The notes under the pieces: model-generated
The model's input: the letters and a program-made list of their open reading frames with translations, nothing else
Told to the model about the DNA's origin: nothing
Databases searched by the model: none
Part shown: positions 44,544-52,667 of the stretch, in pieces
Layout of the letters: every line of letters begins with the position of its first letter
How positions within the stretch are numbered: position 1 is the first letter of the stretch
Made by a program: the position numbers and the translations under genes
From: Phycisphaerales bacterium
Lineage (GTDB): Bacteria > Planctomycetota > Phycisphaerae > UBA1845
DNA: 64,000 bases
Direction: 5' to 3'
Assembly: GCA_020852275.1 (NCBI GenBank)
Contig: JADZBE010000010.1
Location: 62,001 to 126,000 of the forward strand

Positions 44544-45281
44544 TCAGGCGGACCCGGCGGCGTCGCGGGCCAGGACGTAGATCGTCCAAGGTGGCGTCGT
44601 TGTTTCGCTGACCCAGGCGCAAGGCTCGTCCGGGCGACCGAGCGGCCGGTGTACGTCGAGCACCCGCAGCCCGGCGGCGGCGTACACGTCGCGGTAGGCG
44701 TCATCCGGCCAGAGGATGTCCACGCACGCGCGGGGGTCCGTCAGCGCGGTGTTGATGATCTCCACCGGGTCGCCGCACCTCGCCTGGCGGTTCCGCGGAA
44801 AGTCCTTGGTGCTGAACGAGGCCCACTCGTGCCAGTAGATTTCGGGCGAGGACACGAGGTTGATGAGGCGTCCGTTTGGGCGAAGCACGCGGTGCAGTTG
44901 CGTGAACAGCGCGAGCTTCTTGTCGCGCGTCGGCACATTGTCGAAGGTGAACGCCGAGAGGATCAGGTCAAAGGACTCCTCGGCGAACTGACGCAGCTCG
45001 CCATCGGCGACGAGCCGGTAATCCCCCTGCGGGTGGGTCGATTGCGCCCGCGACACCATGGCCGGCGAGATGTCCACGCCGATCGCGTCGAAGCCATGGC
45101 GCGTCAGGAATCGCGTCGAGCGTCCCGCTCCGCAGCCGAAGTCCAGTGCCCGGCGCCCTTGAGCGTGCCGGGAAAACAAGCCCGGAAGGTCTCGAAACGC
45201 CAGGTAGTAAGTTCCGGGAAACTCCAGCTTCTCATACGCAGCGGCGTAGGCGTCGTCCTCGTAGCAATTGCGGAAATCCAT
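44544..45281 (-). CDS. Class I SAM-dependent methyltransferase
   Basis: 245 residues. The SAM-binding loop is RALDFGCGAGRSTRFL, followed by GFDAIGVDISPAMVSRAQ (acidic end of strand 2), SFDLILSAFTFDNVP (motif post-I to IV) and HRVLRPNGRLINLVSSPEIY. A small-molecule or lipid methyltransferase of the UbiE/Methyltransf_11 type; the substrate cannot be told. It lies 154 bases upstream of the QueC-like gene on the same strand. Confidence 0.9.
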   Translation of the reverse strand: MDFRNCYEDDAYAAAYEKLEFPGTYYLAFRDLPGLFSRHAQGRRALDFGCGAGRSTRFLTRHGFDAIGVDISPAMVSRAQSTHPQGDYRLVADGELRQFAEESFDLILSAFTFDNVPTRDKKLALFTQLHRVLRPNGRLINLVSSPEIYWHEWASFSTKDFPRNRQARCGDPVEIINTALTDPRACVDILWPDDAYRDVYAAAGLRVLDVHRPLGRPDEPCAWVSETTTPPWTIYVLARDAAGSA

Positions 45282-45421
45282 CCCAACACTCTAACTCGTG
45301 CGCCGGCGCTCAAACAAGCGCAACCCGGCTCCAACACGCCGGGAGCGGCCCAAGGTCGGGTGGCATGGCTTCACGCGCAGCGGGTAGCCATGCTGAGGCG
45401 CAGAGGCACGAGGGGAACCCT

Positions 45422-45457
45422 CATGCTCACGCCGATTACGGCGAGAGCATGCCACCC
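45422..45457. repeat. Palindromic repeat, family T
   Basis: CATGCTCACGCCG and CGGCGAGAGCATG around ATTA, then CCACCCACC. It lies in the 200-base gap between the XRE-S24 and methyltransferase genes. Confidence 0.8.
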
Positions 45458-45481
45458 ACCGTGGCGCGAGACGTCCCTGCG

Positions 45482-46162
45482 CTACAAGTCCCGGCTGACG
45501 AGGCGCAGCACAATGCCTTGGATGGAGAAGGGCGTGCGGGCGTCCACCAGCGCGGGCGGCAGCCGCGGGTTGTCGCCGCGCAGAATGACGACGCGGTCGC
45601 CGTCGCGATGCTCGACGCTGACGCGCTTCAGGGTGGGCTGACCATCGACGAGGCACGCGCAGATGCGCCCCTGCACGTGCTCGGCCTCGACGCCGGGGCG
45701 GTACTGCACCAGCACGATGTCGCCGGGCTTCAGCGTCGGCTCCATGCTGTCGAACGCGAGCCGCAGACAGTAATGGTCCCTGGCCCACAGGTGCCGCAGC
45801 ACGGGAAACATCTCAAGCTGCTCCTGCGACGTGGAGGGCGGTCCGGCCGGGATCGCACCGAACAGCGGCAGCTCGCGCGCCGCCAGCGGCTGCGGCGCAT
45901 CATGTTCCGCCCCCCCCCCGATGAGCACGCCCTGCGGCACACCCAGACCCACCGCCAGGGCGTCCAGCATCCGCGGGGAAGGAGTCTTGCGATCGCGCTC
46001 GATCTGCGAGAGGAAGCCCTGATTGAGATTGACCTTCGCGGCCAGCTCCGTCTGAGTCAGCCCCAGCGCCCGGCGATATCGGCAGACGCGCTGCCCGAGC
46101 GTCTCCCGGGCGCGTCGCGCAATCTGATCAGCAAGACGCAAGTTCGAGGCCATATTGCCCAT
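45482..46162 (-). CDS. XRE-family regulator with S24 (LexA-like) peptidase domain
   Basis: About 226 residues from the ATG at 46162; an in-frame ATG at 46153 is equally good. An N-terminal helix-turn-helix (RRALGLTQTELAAKVNLNQG, FLSQIERDRKTPS) is followed by a linker and an S24 domain with the catalytic Ser in AFDSMEPTLKPGDIVLV and the Lys in GQPTLKRVSV. Such proteins repress genes until self-cleavage or act as stress regulators. The gene start overlaps three GGGYAAYAW-like units that could be its own operator. The expected Ala-Gly cleavage pair before the domain is probably in GAIPAG, close to but not identical to LexA. Confidence 0.88.
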   Translation of the reverse strand: MGNMASNLRLADQIARRARETLGQRVCRYRRALGLTQTELAAKVNLNQGFLSQIERDRKTPSPRMLDALAVGLGVPQGVLIGGGAEHDAPQPLAARELPLFGAIPAGPPSTSQEQLEMFPVLRHLWARDHYCLRLAFDSMEPTLKPGDIVLVQYRPGVEAEHVQGRICACLVDGQPTLKRVSVEHRDGDRVVILRGDNPRLPPALVDARTPFSIQGIVLRLVSRDL

Positions 46163-46183
46163 TATTACCCGGCGATGTTGCCC
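46148..46183 (-). promoter_or_regulatory. Candidate operator of the XRE-S24 gene
   Basis: On the minus strand three units follow one another: GGGCAACAT (46183-46175), GGGTAATAA (46170-46162), GGGCAATAT (46160-46152); the outer two extend to GGGCAACATCGCC and GGGCAATATGGCC. They cover the start codon, where a self-binding repressor would act. Confidence 0.35.
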
Positions 46184-46189
46184 TGACCA

Positions 46190-47098
46190 CTCTGCCCACG
46201 ATGCCGGGGACCGCGAGAGAATCGGCGGCCCCACCGAGCTTGGGATTCTCTCCTTGAGGCGTGTGATCTATGAGGAATCATGCAAGCCCCGGCGCTTTTT
46301 CCGGGATTGGATATGAGGTTGTCGGCGCCGGCGGCGATCCGGACGTTGAAGAATCGGGTCCGATCCGGCGTGGAGCGGAAGTCCCTCGAGTTGCTGCGGA
46401 AGTAATTCGCGATATTTCGTGCGCCGGCACGTTGTAGGCTGCTGCGCCAGGACATCGTGGAGCGCTGGGAATTGGGGGTCTGCCCGGCAGCGCGGGACCG
46501 GGGTTGGGGCATCGCCGCGGGGTTGGGACATGGGTTCGGGACCGACCCAGGCCATGGGAAAAAACCTGACACTGCGCCTCGAGCGTCCGGGCATGAAGTG
46601 GGACGCCGACCCTGCCGCAGACCTGATGAACCTCCTCGCCTTGGACGAGAGTCGAGCCGGGTCAACGGACTGGGACACCCCAGGATTGGCGAAACGCCCG
46701 AAAACGCGGCCAGACTGCTTCCGAACGGGCGTGGCCAGTCTTGCTGGCATCCGATGTGTGCGCTGCGCCCGGACGCTCATTTGCCGGGGGGCGTCTCGCC
46801 CGGAGGACGCGCGATCGCTGCCAGGGACTTGCGGTCCTTGGCGGGAAGCGCGTCTCACTCTCTTGCGCCCGGAAGTCGCGCGGAGCCTTCGTTCGCCCTC
46901 CGGGCGATGAGAACCGGGATGAACCCTCTCCAGGGGCTTCAAACCCCTCGCAACCCTCGTGCGCCCTGCGGGCGAACTGCCGGTGCCAGAATCTTCGGCC
47001 AGGCTGCTTCCGAACCCCCGATTCTCCAAGCACTTGCGTTCCGCGCCTTTCCCGTCCAACATGTCCCGGTTCGGATCGGAGGGCTGTGAGGTTTTTCC
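46190..47098. other. Long gene-poor region upstream of the HU gene
   Basis: About 900 bases. Open frames here are Arg/Ser/Pro-rich and unconvincing. It contains a diverged direct repeat (GGCCAGACTGCTTCCGAAC near 46710 and GGCCAGGCTGCTTCCGAAC near 46997) and three closely spaced hairpins (46893-46907, 46932-46948, 46961-46974), the outer two nearly identical (GCCCTCCGGGC, GCCCTGCGGGC). It could hold a structured RNA or a decayed gene. Confidence 0.4.
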
Positions 47099-47127
47099 TT
47101 GAAGGTCCGGGAACCTTGGGCTAGACT
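47099..47127 (+). promoter_or_regulatory. Sigma-70-like promoter of the HU gene
   Basis: TTGAAG (47099-47104), 17-base spacer, TAGACT (47122-47127), 69 bases before the HU start codon. Same -10 and spacing as the Hc1 promoter. Confidence 0.6.
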
Positions 47128-47196
47128 GGGTTCTCGAAGCGGCGCCAAGGCCGAAACAGGTTTCCGGATCCCCCTGTCAAGTCTCCGGGAGCGGTG

Positions 47197-47574
47197 ATGG
47201 CAACGGTAACGAAGAAAGAACTGATCGACCGGATCTCCGAGCAGACCCGGACGAAGCGGACGATTGTCAAGCAGATCATCCAAGGCTTCCTCGACGAGCT
47301 GATCGCCGAGCTGGGGAAGGGGAACCGGCTGGAGTTCCGCGACTTCGGCGTCTTCGAGAGCCGCGTCCGCAAGGCTCGCGTCGCTCAGAATCCCAAGACG
47401 CTCGACAAGGTTCCCGTGCCGCCCAAACGCACGGTCAAATTCAAGATCGGACGCCTCATGCGCGAGCGCCTCGGCGAACTGGCGCCCACCGTGGACGCCG
47501 CCACCGGGCTGCCGCTCGAGTCCAGCGGCAGCGGCGCACGAGCGCGAGCAAGCGCCCGCGCTGCGAGGGCTTAG
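47197..47574 (+). CDS. HU/IHF-family DNA-binding protein
   Basis: 125 residues. The ATG at 47197 follows GGGAG by 5-6 bases. A complete HU domain: ATVTKKELIDRISEQTRTKR, IVKQIIQGFLDELIAELGKG, RLEFRDFGVFESRVRKARVA, the DNA-intercalating arm region QNPKTLDKVPVPPKRTVKFK (arm Pro present) and IGRLMRERL. A C-terminal extension of about 30 residues (LESSGSGARARASARAARA) is Ala/Arg/Ser-rich and may add DNA contacts. It bends and compacts DNA in the nucleoid. Confidence 0.93.
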   Translation: MATVTKKELIDRISEQTRTKRTIVKQIIQGFLDELIAELGKGNRLEFRDFGVFESRVRKARVAQNPKTLDKVPVPPKRTVKFKIGRLMRERLGELAPTVDAATGLPLESSGSGARARASARAARA

Positions 47575-47724
47575 CGACCGCCTGCGCGGTGCAAGGGCAG
47601 CGAGCGGTGTCGTCAAGGTCGCCTTGCATTCGCACCTCTCGGATGCCGGCGAGAGTGCCCTTCCCGTTCCCACTTCCTGTGGCGCGTGGCGCTGAACGGC
47701 ACGGGCGCCGCGGCGCGAAGCACC

Positions 47725-49326
47725 ATGTTAGATCGAACCGGCGACACCATCGTGGCCATCTCGTCCGCGCCGGGCGCGGCGCCGAGGGGCATCGTGCGCG
47801 TGGACGGGCCTGCGGCGGTGGAGGTCGCGGAGCGCATGATTCGGCTTGAGGACGGCCGGGGACTTGCGACTATCCCCGGACATCAGCGGGTCTTTGGCTC
47901 CGTCTGCTTCGACGCGGATCTTGCCGCGCCGGCCGTGTGCTACGTCTTTCGCGCGCCGCGCAGCTACACGCGCAACGACCTGATCGAAATCCACACCGCG
48001 GGCGCGCCGGCGCTTTTGCGGATGATCGTGCGCCGGGCGGTCGAATGCAGCGCGCGGCAGTCCGAGCCGGGAGAGTTCACCGCCCGCGCCTTCTTGAACG
48101 GCGCCATGGACCTTTCCCGAGCCGAGGCGGTGGCCGGGGTGATCCGCGCGCGGGACGATCGACAGCTCGCCGCCGCGCGGCAGCTTCGATCGGGTCGGCT
48201 CGCGCGGCGCGTCGAGCGGGTCATCGAGGCGCTGGCGGACCTGACGGCGCTGGTCGAGGCCGGCATCGACTTCGCCGATGAGCCGATCGAGTTCATCACG
48301 CCCGCCGCCCTGACGGCGCGCGTGGACCGTCTGGACGCGGAGCTTGACGAACTTGCGTCGCGCGCCCTGCCCGCCGAGCGGCTTGCGGAAACGCCGCGCG
48401 TCCTGCTCATCGGTCGCCCCAATGCCGGGAAAAGCACGCTGATGAACGCTCTTTCCGGCGAGTCCCGCGCCATCTGCTCCGACACCGCGGGCACCACCCG
48501 CGACATCCTGAGTGCACGGATTCGCTGCGGCTCGATGGACGTCGCGCTTCTCGACGCCGCCGGGATCGACGACGCTTTCCAAGCCGCGCCCGACCAAGCC
48601 GCGCCCGACCGAGCCGCGCCCGTAAGGAAGCGCTTTCCTATCCCCCGACCGCGGGCGCGCAAACGTGACGCGCCCCCGCCGCCGGACGGTCGTGCCGCTC
48701 ACGAGGCAAGTTCAGCCCACTCGGACGCCAACCTCGGCGCGCTCGCGGACGCGGGCCGCGCCGCCCTTGAGCACATCGGCGTCGTGGATGCCGTGCTTCT
48801 CGTGTGCGACGTTGTGGAAGGCGTGGACGGCGCGCTGCTTTCGACAGTGCAGTCGCGCTGCGGCGTTCCGCTCCTGCTGGTGCTGAACAAATGCGATTTG
48901 CTCCCCAAGTCTGAAGCAGACGACGGCCCCGCAGGCGCTGAAAGAAAGGGCGCCGCCGCGACGCGCCGCGGGTTGGAGATGACATGCGGCGGGCCAAGCG
49001 CGATCCGCGTCAGCGCTCGGCACGGCGACGGTCTCGACGAGCTGCGAACCCGGATCGCGGCGATGCTCGCGGATCCGTTCCGACCCGACGCCGCGGGCGC
49101 GGCGCTGCTGATGACCGCGCGCCACCGGCAGGCCGTCGCGGAAGCGCGCGAGGCTTTGGCGCGTGCGCGGCAGGTCATCGGCGAGTCCTTCTGCGTTCAC
49201 GAAGTCGCCGAGCTGATCGCCTTCGAGCTGCGCGACGCCCTTGACGCCCTCGGCACGATCACCGGCGCTGTAACATCCGAGGACCTGCTCGGCCGGATCT
49301 TCGCGGGCTTTTGCATTGGAAAGTGA
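47725..49326 (+). CDS. mnmE: tRNA uridine-5-carboxymethylaminomethyl GTPase
   Basis: With MnmG, modifies U34 of tRNA. About 533 residues from the ATG at 47725; the frame is open from 47686. N-terminal folate-binding domain: TIVAISSAPGAAPRGIVRVD, RSYTRNDLIEIHTAGAPALL, PGEFTARAFLNGAMDLSRAE. G domain: G1 GRPNAGKSTLMNAL, switch I TAGTTRD, G3 LLDAAG (usual DTAG), G4 LNKCDL. C-terminal FCIGK, with the Cys, is intact. Unusual is an insertion of roughly 55 residues after G3, opening with QAAPDQAAPDRAAPVRKRF, which lies in the switch II region and resembles in-frame repeat DNA. Confidence 0.95.
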   Translation: MLDRTGDTIVAISSAPGAAPRGIVRVDGPAAVEVAERMIRLEDGRGLATIPGHQRVFGSVCFDADLAAPAVCYVFRAPRSYTRNDLIEIHTAGAPALLRMIVRRAVECSARQSEPGEFTARAFLNGAMDLSRAEAVAGVIRARDDRQLAAARQLRSGRLARRVERVIEALADLTALVEAGIDFADEPIEFITPAALTARVDRLDAELDELASRALPAERLAETPRVLLIGRPNAGKSTLMNALSGESRAICSDTAGTTRDILSARIRCGSMDVALLDAAGIDDAFQAAPDQAAPDRAAPVRKRFPIPRPRARKRDAPPPPDGRAAHEASSAHSDANLGALADAGRAALEHIGVVDAVLLVCDVVEGVDGALLSTVQSRCGVPLLLVLNKCDLLPKSEADDGPAGAERKGAAATRRGLEMTCGGPSAIRVSARHGDGLDELRTRIAAMLADPFRPDAAGAALLMTARHRQAVAEAREALARARQVIGESFCVHEVAELIAFELRDALDALGTITGAVTSEDLLGRIFAGFCIGK

Positions 49327-49586
49327 CTCTACGCCGCCACCGACCCCTGCAGCCCGACTTGCCGCGAAATCCGAGGCGCACGCTGAAGCTGCGCAGCCGT
49401 GCCTCCCGGCGCCCGGTCGCCTACGCCTGCTCGCCACAGAACCGGCGCGCCGCACGCCGCCGCTGACCCTGTTGGGTTCGGATCAGTCCCCGCCTAGAAT
49501 CCTCATGGGCGTGCCGCGTGCGATTTGTTCCAGCTTCTTCCGAGAAGGTAATCGCCTTGCGGCGCGGCAATCGCCAGGAGCATTCC

Positions 49587-49958
49587 ATGCCAAAGCAGTT
49601 CCGGATCGGTCACGCATCACTCCTGATCGCTATCGGGCTTGCCGCCTGCGGAATGCCGTTCGGGTGCGACGAAAAAAAGGACAAGCCCAACGTCGTGCCG
49701 CTCACCGGCAAGGTGATCGCCGTGGACCTGAAGAAGAACGACATCACCGTCGAGTACCAGCTTCCGAAGCGCCAGGACAAGGCCGTGGACACCGCCAAGG
49801 TCACGGAGGCGACGGAAATCCAGATCAACGGCGTGGTGGGCAAGCTGTCGGACATCAAGGTCGGCGAGCACATTCGCGGGGACGTGCTCGTGGAGGGCAA
49901 GGGCGAAAGTCGCGTGCTCACCGTGCTGCGCATCTACGTGGACCGTGCCGCGCCGTAA
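49587..49958 (+). CDS. Small lipoprotein with OB-like domain
   Basis: 123 residues. The ATG at 49587 is preceded by AGGAG (49576-49580). Lipobox GLAAC, then GMPFGCDEKKDKPN. The mature part (VVPLTGKVIAVDLKKNDITV; TEIQINGVVGKLSDIKVGEH; RVLTVLRIYVD) is a five-strand OB-like fold similar to the DUF5666-type domains. It stands 260 bases after mnmE on the same strand. Confidence 0.75.
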   Translation: MPKQFRIGHASLLIAIGLAACGMPFGCDEKKDKPNVVPLTGKVIAVDLKKNDITVEYQLPKRQDKAVDTAKVTEATEIQINGVVGKLSDIKVGEHIRGDVLVEGKGESRVLTVLRIYVDRAAP

Positions 49959-50022
49959 CCGCGCGGGTCAACCCCAGCGCGGCGCAAGTTTGCCCCGGTG
50001 GATCACAGGATCGCCGCAGGGT

Positions 50023-50051
50023 GGCACGGATCCGCAGCAGCGGACCCGTGT
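50023..50051. repeat. Palindromic repeat, family P
   Basis: GGCACGGATCCGC and GCGGACCCGTGTC around AGCA, with two mismatches to perfect arms. Confidence 0.85.
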
Positions 50052-50184
50052 CGGCATTCCGATCGATATTCTCATCCCAAGCTCCGCTTTTGCATTGATC
50101 CGCCAAGCCCGATTCGGTACCCTCAAAACGGGCGGATTTTCCGCTCCTGCGGGCATCGGGGGTTTCAGAACAAGGGAGGAAGCC

Positions 50185-51735
50185 ATGCAAACTCGGAACA
50201 GGTTGATGAAGCTCTGGATTGTCGTCGCCGCAGGGGCGATGACTGTTGGCGCTGTTGCCGCCGAGCGCCGTGCGTTTCCGCTGCGAACCGTCGGCGCGAC
50301 CGACGGGAGCGGCGTGACGCGACTGACGTTCGACCGCGCGAGCTATGACGCCCTCAAGACGGCGGAGGACATCGTGCTTGCCGGCGTGCCGCTGGACGAC
50401 CGCAACTCGGTGGACGTCGCCGTGCATCGCGTCGAGGTCTTCACCGAAGACGCGATGATCGCAACCGCGCTCAACGGGCGCGACGTGCCCACGGCCCGTC
50501 CGGATGTCCTGCTGCTTTCCGGCACGGTGACGGGGCGGGAGGGATCGCGCGTGTTCATGGGGCTGTCGCCGCACGGCTGCAACGCCATGATCGAGTTGGA
50601 CGGGCAGACGCACATCATCTCCGCAGGCCCGGCGTCGGGCGGCGGCCCGGCCGTGTACAACCTGACCACCCTGCCGGAAGGCGTGATCGCATGGGCGCCG
50701 TTCCAGTGCGGGTCGGACCTGTTGGCGCTTCCCAAGCACGAGCCGCGCACCGCGCCGGCTTCGGGCGGCTCCTCACCGGCGGGCGATCCGCCGTGCCGCG
50801 TGGTCGATGTGGCGATCGAGACAGACTACGAGTACACGCGCGACATCTTCGGCGGAAACACGGACGCCTCGGCCGCTTATGTGGCGACGCTGATCGGGGC
50901 GGTGAGCGAGACGACTCTGCGCGACCTCAACGTGCATCTGAAGGTCGCCTACCTGCGCGTCTGGGCGGACGACAGCGACCCGTACACCGCGACCAACAGT
51001 TGGGACCGCTTCTTCCAGTATCAGGATCACTGGAACGCCAACATGCGGCACATCGTCCGCGACAATGTGCACATGCTCTCGGCGCTGCGCGACGGGTCGA
51101 TCGGCGGGCTGGCCTATCTGCCGGGCGTCTGCCAGCTCGACTACGATTACGCCTACTCATCGTATCTCAACGGGTTCTTCCCCTATCCGCTTGAAGACCA
51201 CCGCGACGAAAACTGGGACGTCTTCGTCGTCGGTCACGAAGAGGGGCACAACCTGGGCGCGCCGCACTCGCACGATCACTCGCCGCCCATCGACGGCTGC
51301 GGGCTGGGCGATTGCACCGAAGCCTACGGCGGAACGTACATGAGCTACTGCCACACCTGCTCCGGCGGCATGACCAACATCGTGCTGCGGTATCACGAGC
51401 GCACGATCAGCGAGGCCATCCTGCCGTATCTGAACGAAGCACCGTGCGACCTGACGCATGATCCCGAATGCACCGGCGGCGTGGACTGCAACCTCATCAC
51501 GCAACTGAAGACCGTCTGCCGCGACGGCAGCTTCAAGTTCAAGGCCGTGGTGAAGTCCGGTCTCGCCGAGGGCACCGCGCTGACGCTGACGCGCGATGGG
51601 TCGGATTCGCAAAGCGTCACGGTAAGCAGCACCGGCAAGGCCAAGGCGATCTGGAAAGGCGTCGGCGGCGGTTCGCACACGGTCTGCATCGACGAATGCC
51701 CGTCGATCTGCGGGGCGACGAGTTGCAATCCGTGA
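50185..51735 (+). CDS. Secreted metzincin metallopeptidase with the shared C-terminal module
   Basis: 516 residues. The ATG at 50185 follows AGGGAGGA. Signal peptide MQTRNRLMKLWIVVAAGAMT, cleavage after about VAA. A prodomain-like region runs to about residue 200, then a catalytic domain (CRVVDVAIETDYEYTRDIFG; LIGAVSETTLRDLNVHLKVA) with the zinc motif HEEGHNLGAPHSHD and the Met-turn GGTYMSYCH, typical of reprolysin-like (M12B-type) enzymes. From Cys435 to the end (51487-51732) is the 82-residue module also found at 1470, 12871 and 57245: Cys-x9-Cys, GTALTLTRDGS, GKAKAIW, SHTVCIDECP, end in TSCNP. Confidence 0.92.
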   Translation: MQTRNRLMKLWIVVAAGAMTVGAVAAERRAFPLRTVGATDGSGVTRLTFDRASYDALKTAEDIVLAGVPLDDRNSVDVAVHRVEVFTEDAMIATALNGRDVPTARPDVLLLSGTVTGREGSRVFMGLSPHGCNAMIELDGQTHIISAGPASGGGPAVYNLTTLPEGVIAWAPFQCGSDLLALPKHEPRTAPASGGSSPAGDPPCRVVDVAIETDYEYTRDIFGGNTDASAAYVATLIGAVSETTLRDLNVHLKVAYLRVWADDSDPYTATNSWDRFFQYQDHWNANMRHIVRDNVHMLSALRDGSIGGLAYLPGVCQLDYDYAYSSYLNGFFPYPLEDHRDENWDVFVVGHEEGHNLGAPHSHDHSPPIDGCGLGDCTEAYGGTYMSYCHTCSGGMTNIVLRYHERTISEAILPYLNEAPCDLTHDPECTGGVDCNLITQLKTVCRDGSFKFKAVVKSGLAEGTALTLTRDGSDSQSVTVSSTGKAKAIWKGVGGGSHTVCIDECPSICGATSCNP

Positions 51736-52086
51736 CGAAGTGCAAGTCGAAACGAGCCGCAAGCCGCGTCGTACGTCCATCCGGGAGCGGGCGGCTGCAT
51801 GGGAACGCCGGATGAGCGACTGACGGCGGGTGGCACGGCGGGTGACACGTGTCCGCAGCAGCGGACGCGTGCCGCCCGCCGAACGTCACTCCCGCGCCGG
51901 AGAGGGCACCTACTCCACGGTCGCACCGGGCGCGGCAGACGGCAGCGCACTTATCAGCAGCCACGGTTACCAGCCCGGGCGCTTGGTCCCCCGGAAATTG
52001 CACAGGATCCGTCCTGGGGAGGCTCAGGCATGCGCGGTGCTTGGAGAAGCTGCCGCGCGCCCTGCACGGCTTAACACCCGTCAGAC
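51736..52086. other. Intergenic region with family P palindrome
   Basis: 351 bases; a diverged family P copy at 51844-51873 (GACACGTGTCCGC, GCGGACGCGTGCC) and nothing else recognised. Confidence 0.55.
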
Positions 52087-52287
52087 TCACGCGGTCTGGC
52101 GTCGGGCGAGCAGGGCGCGGACCTCGGGCACAAGCTCCGACGGAACGGCAACGAGCGTCACGGCCTTCTCGTCAAGCGCCGCCTCTATCTCCGCGAATTG
52201 CTCGTCTTCCGACTGGGCTTCGTAGTGTTCAAGCACCTCGCGTATCCGCTTCTCGTCCCAGCCGGGTGGAAACTTCTGATTGCTCAT
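52087..52287 (-). CDS. Antitoxin-like protein of a toxin-antitoxin pair
   Basis: 66 residues: MSNQKFPPGWDEKRIREVLE at the start, an acidic middle, and VPSELVPEVRALLARRQTA at the end. The PPGWDEKR-HYE pattern is typical of small proteins encoded directly after DUF4258/BrnT-like toxins. Its start overlaps the toxin stop (ATGA, 52284-52287). Toxin first, antitoxin second is the order here. It lacks an obvious DNA-binding motif. Confidence 0.72.
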   Translation of the reverse strand: MSNQKFPPGWDEKRIREVLEHYEAQSEDEQFAEIEAALDEKAVTLVAVPSELVPEVRALLARRQTA

Positions 52288-52568
52288 CGCCGGTTTCTCC
52301 GCTGCCTCCGCCGGAACGCCGTTTTGGCCTTGCCCTTCAGCTCATACGCGGTAATCACGAAAACGCTGTCCGGGTTTTCGTCAGGAACATAGACTACTTG
52401 CAGCAGTCGCCCGGCCGGTGACGATCCCAGCTTCATCCGTGAACCCTGTCGAGCCGGAAGATCCTCGCCGGCGCCGCTCAAGACTGCCTCAACCTCGGCC
52501 TCAGTGACGCCGTGCCGGAATATGTGAGGCAGGTCGGTGTCGGGATCAACGTAATAGCGAACCTCCAT
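52284..52568 (-). CDS. DUF4258/BrnT-like toxin
   Basis: 94 residues: VRYYVDPDTDLPHIFRHGVT, EAEVEAVLSGAGEDLPARQG, RLLQVVYVPDENPDSVFVIT and a basic end (AKTAFRRRQRRNRR). This is the pattern of DUF4258-type RelE-superfamily-like proteins that are thought to be RNases in toxin-antitoxin pairs. It is coupled to the antitoxin gene by a 4-base overlap. Confidence 0.75.
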   Translation of the reverse strand: MEVRYYVDPDTDLPHIFRHGVTEAEVEAVLSGAGEDLPARQGSRMKLGSSPAGRLLQVVYVPDENPDSVFVITAYELKGKAKTAFRRRQRRNRR

Positions 52569-52667
52569 AACCGCCCGCCTGTTTCCCGCCTATCGCGTCC
52601 AGACGCTGATTATACCGAGGTTCACCGGGACTCGTCCACGATCAGACGACCGGGTGCCGTCAACGTG

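Noticed and set aside
46268-47062. Overlapping open frames in the gap before the HU gene
   Set aside because: All are Arg/Ser/Pro-rich on both strands, no ribosome site, no motif; kept as a gene-poor region.
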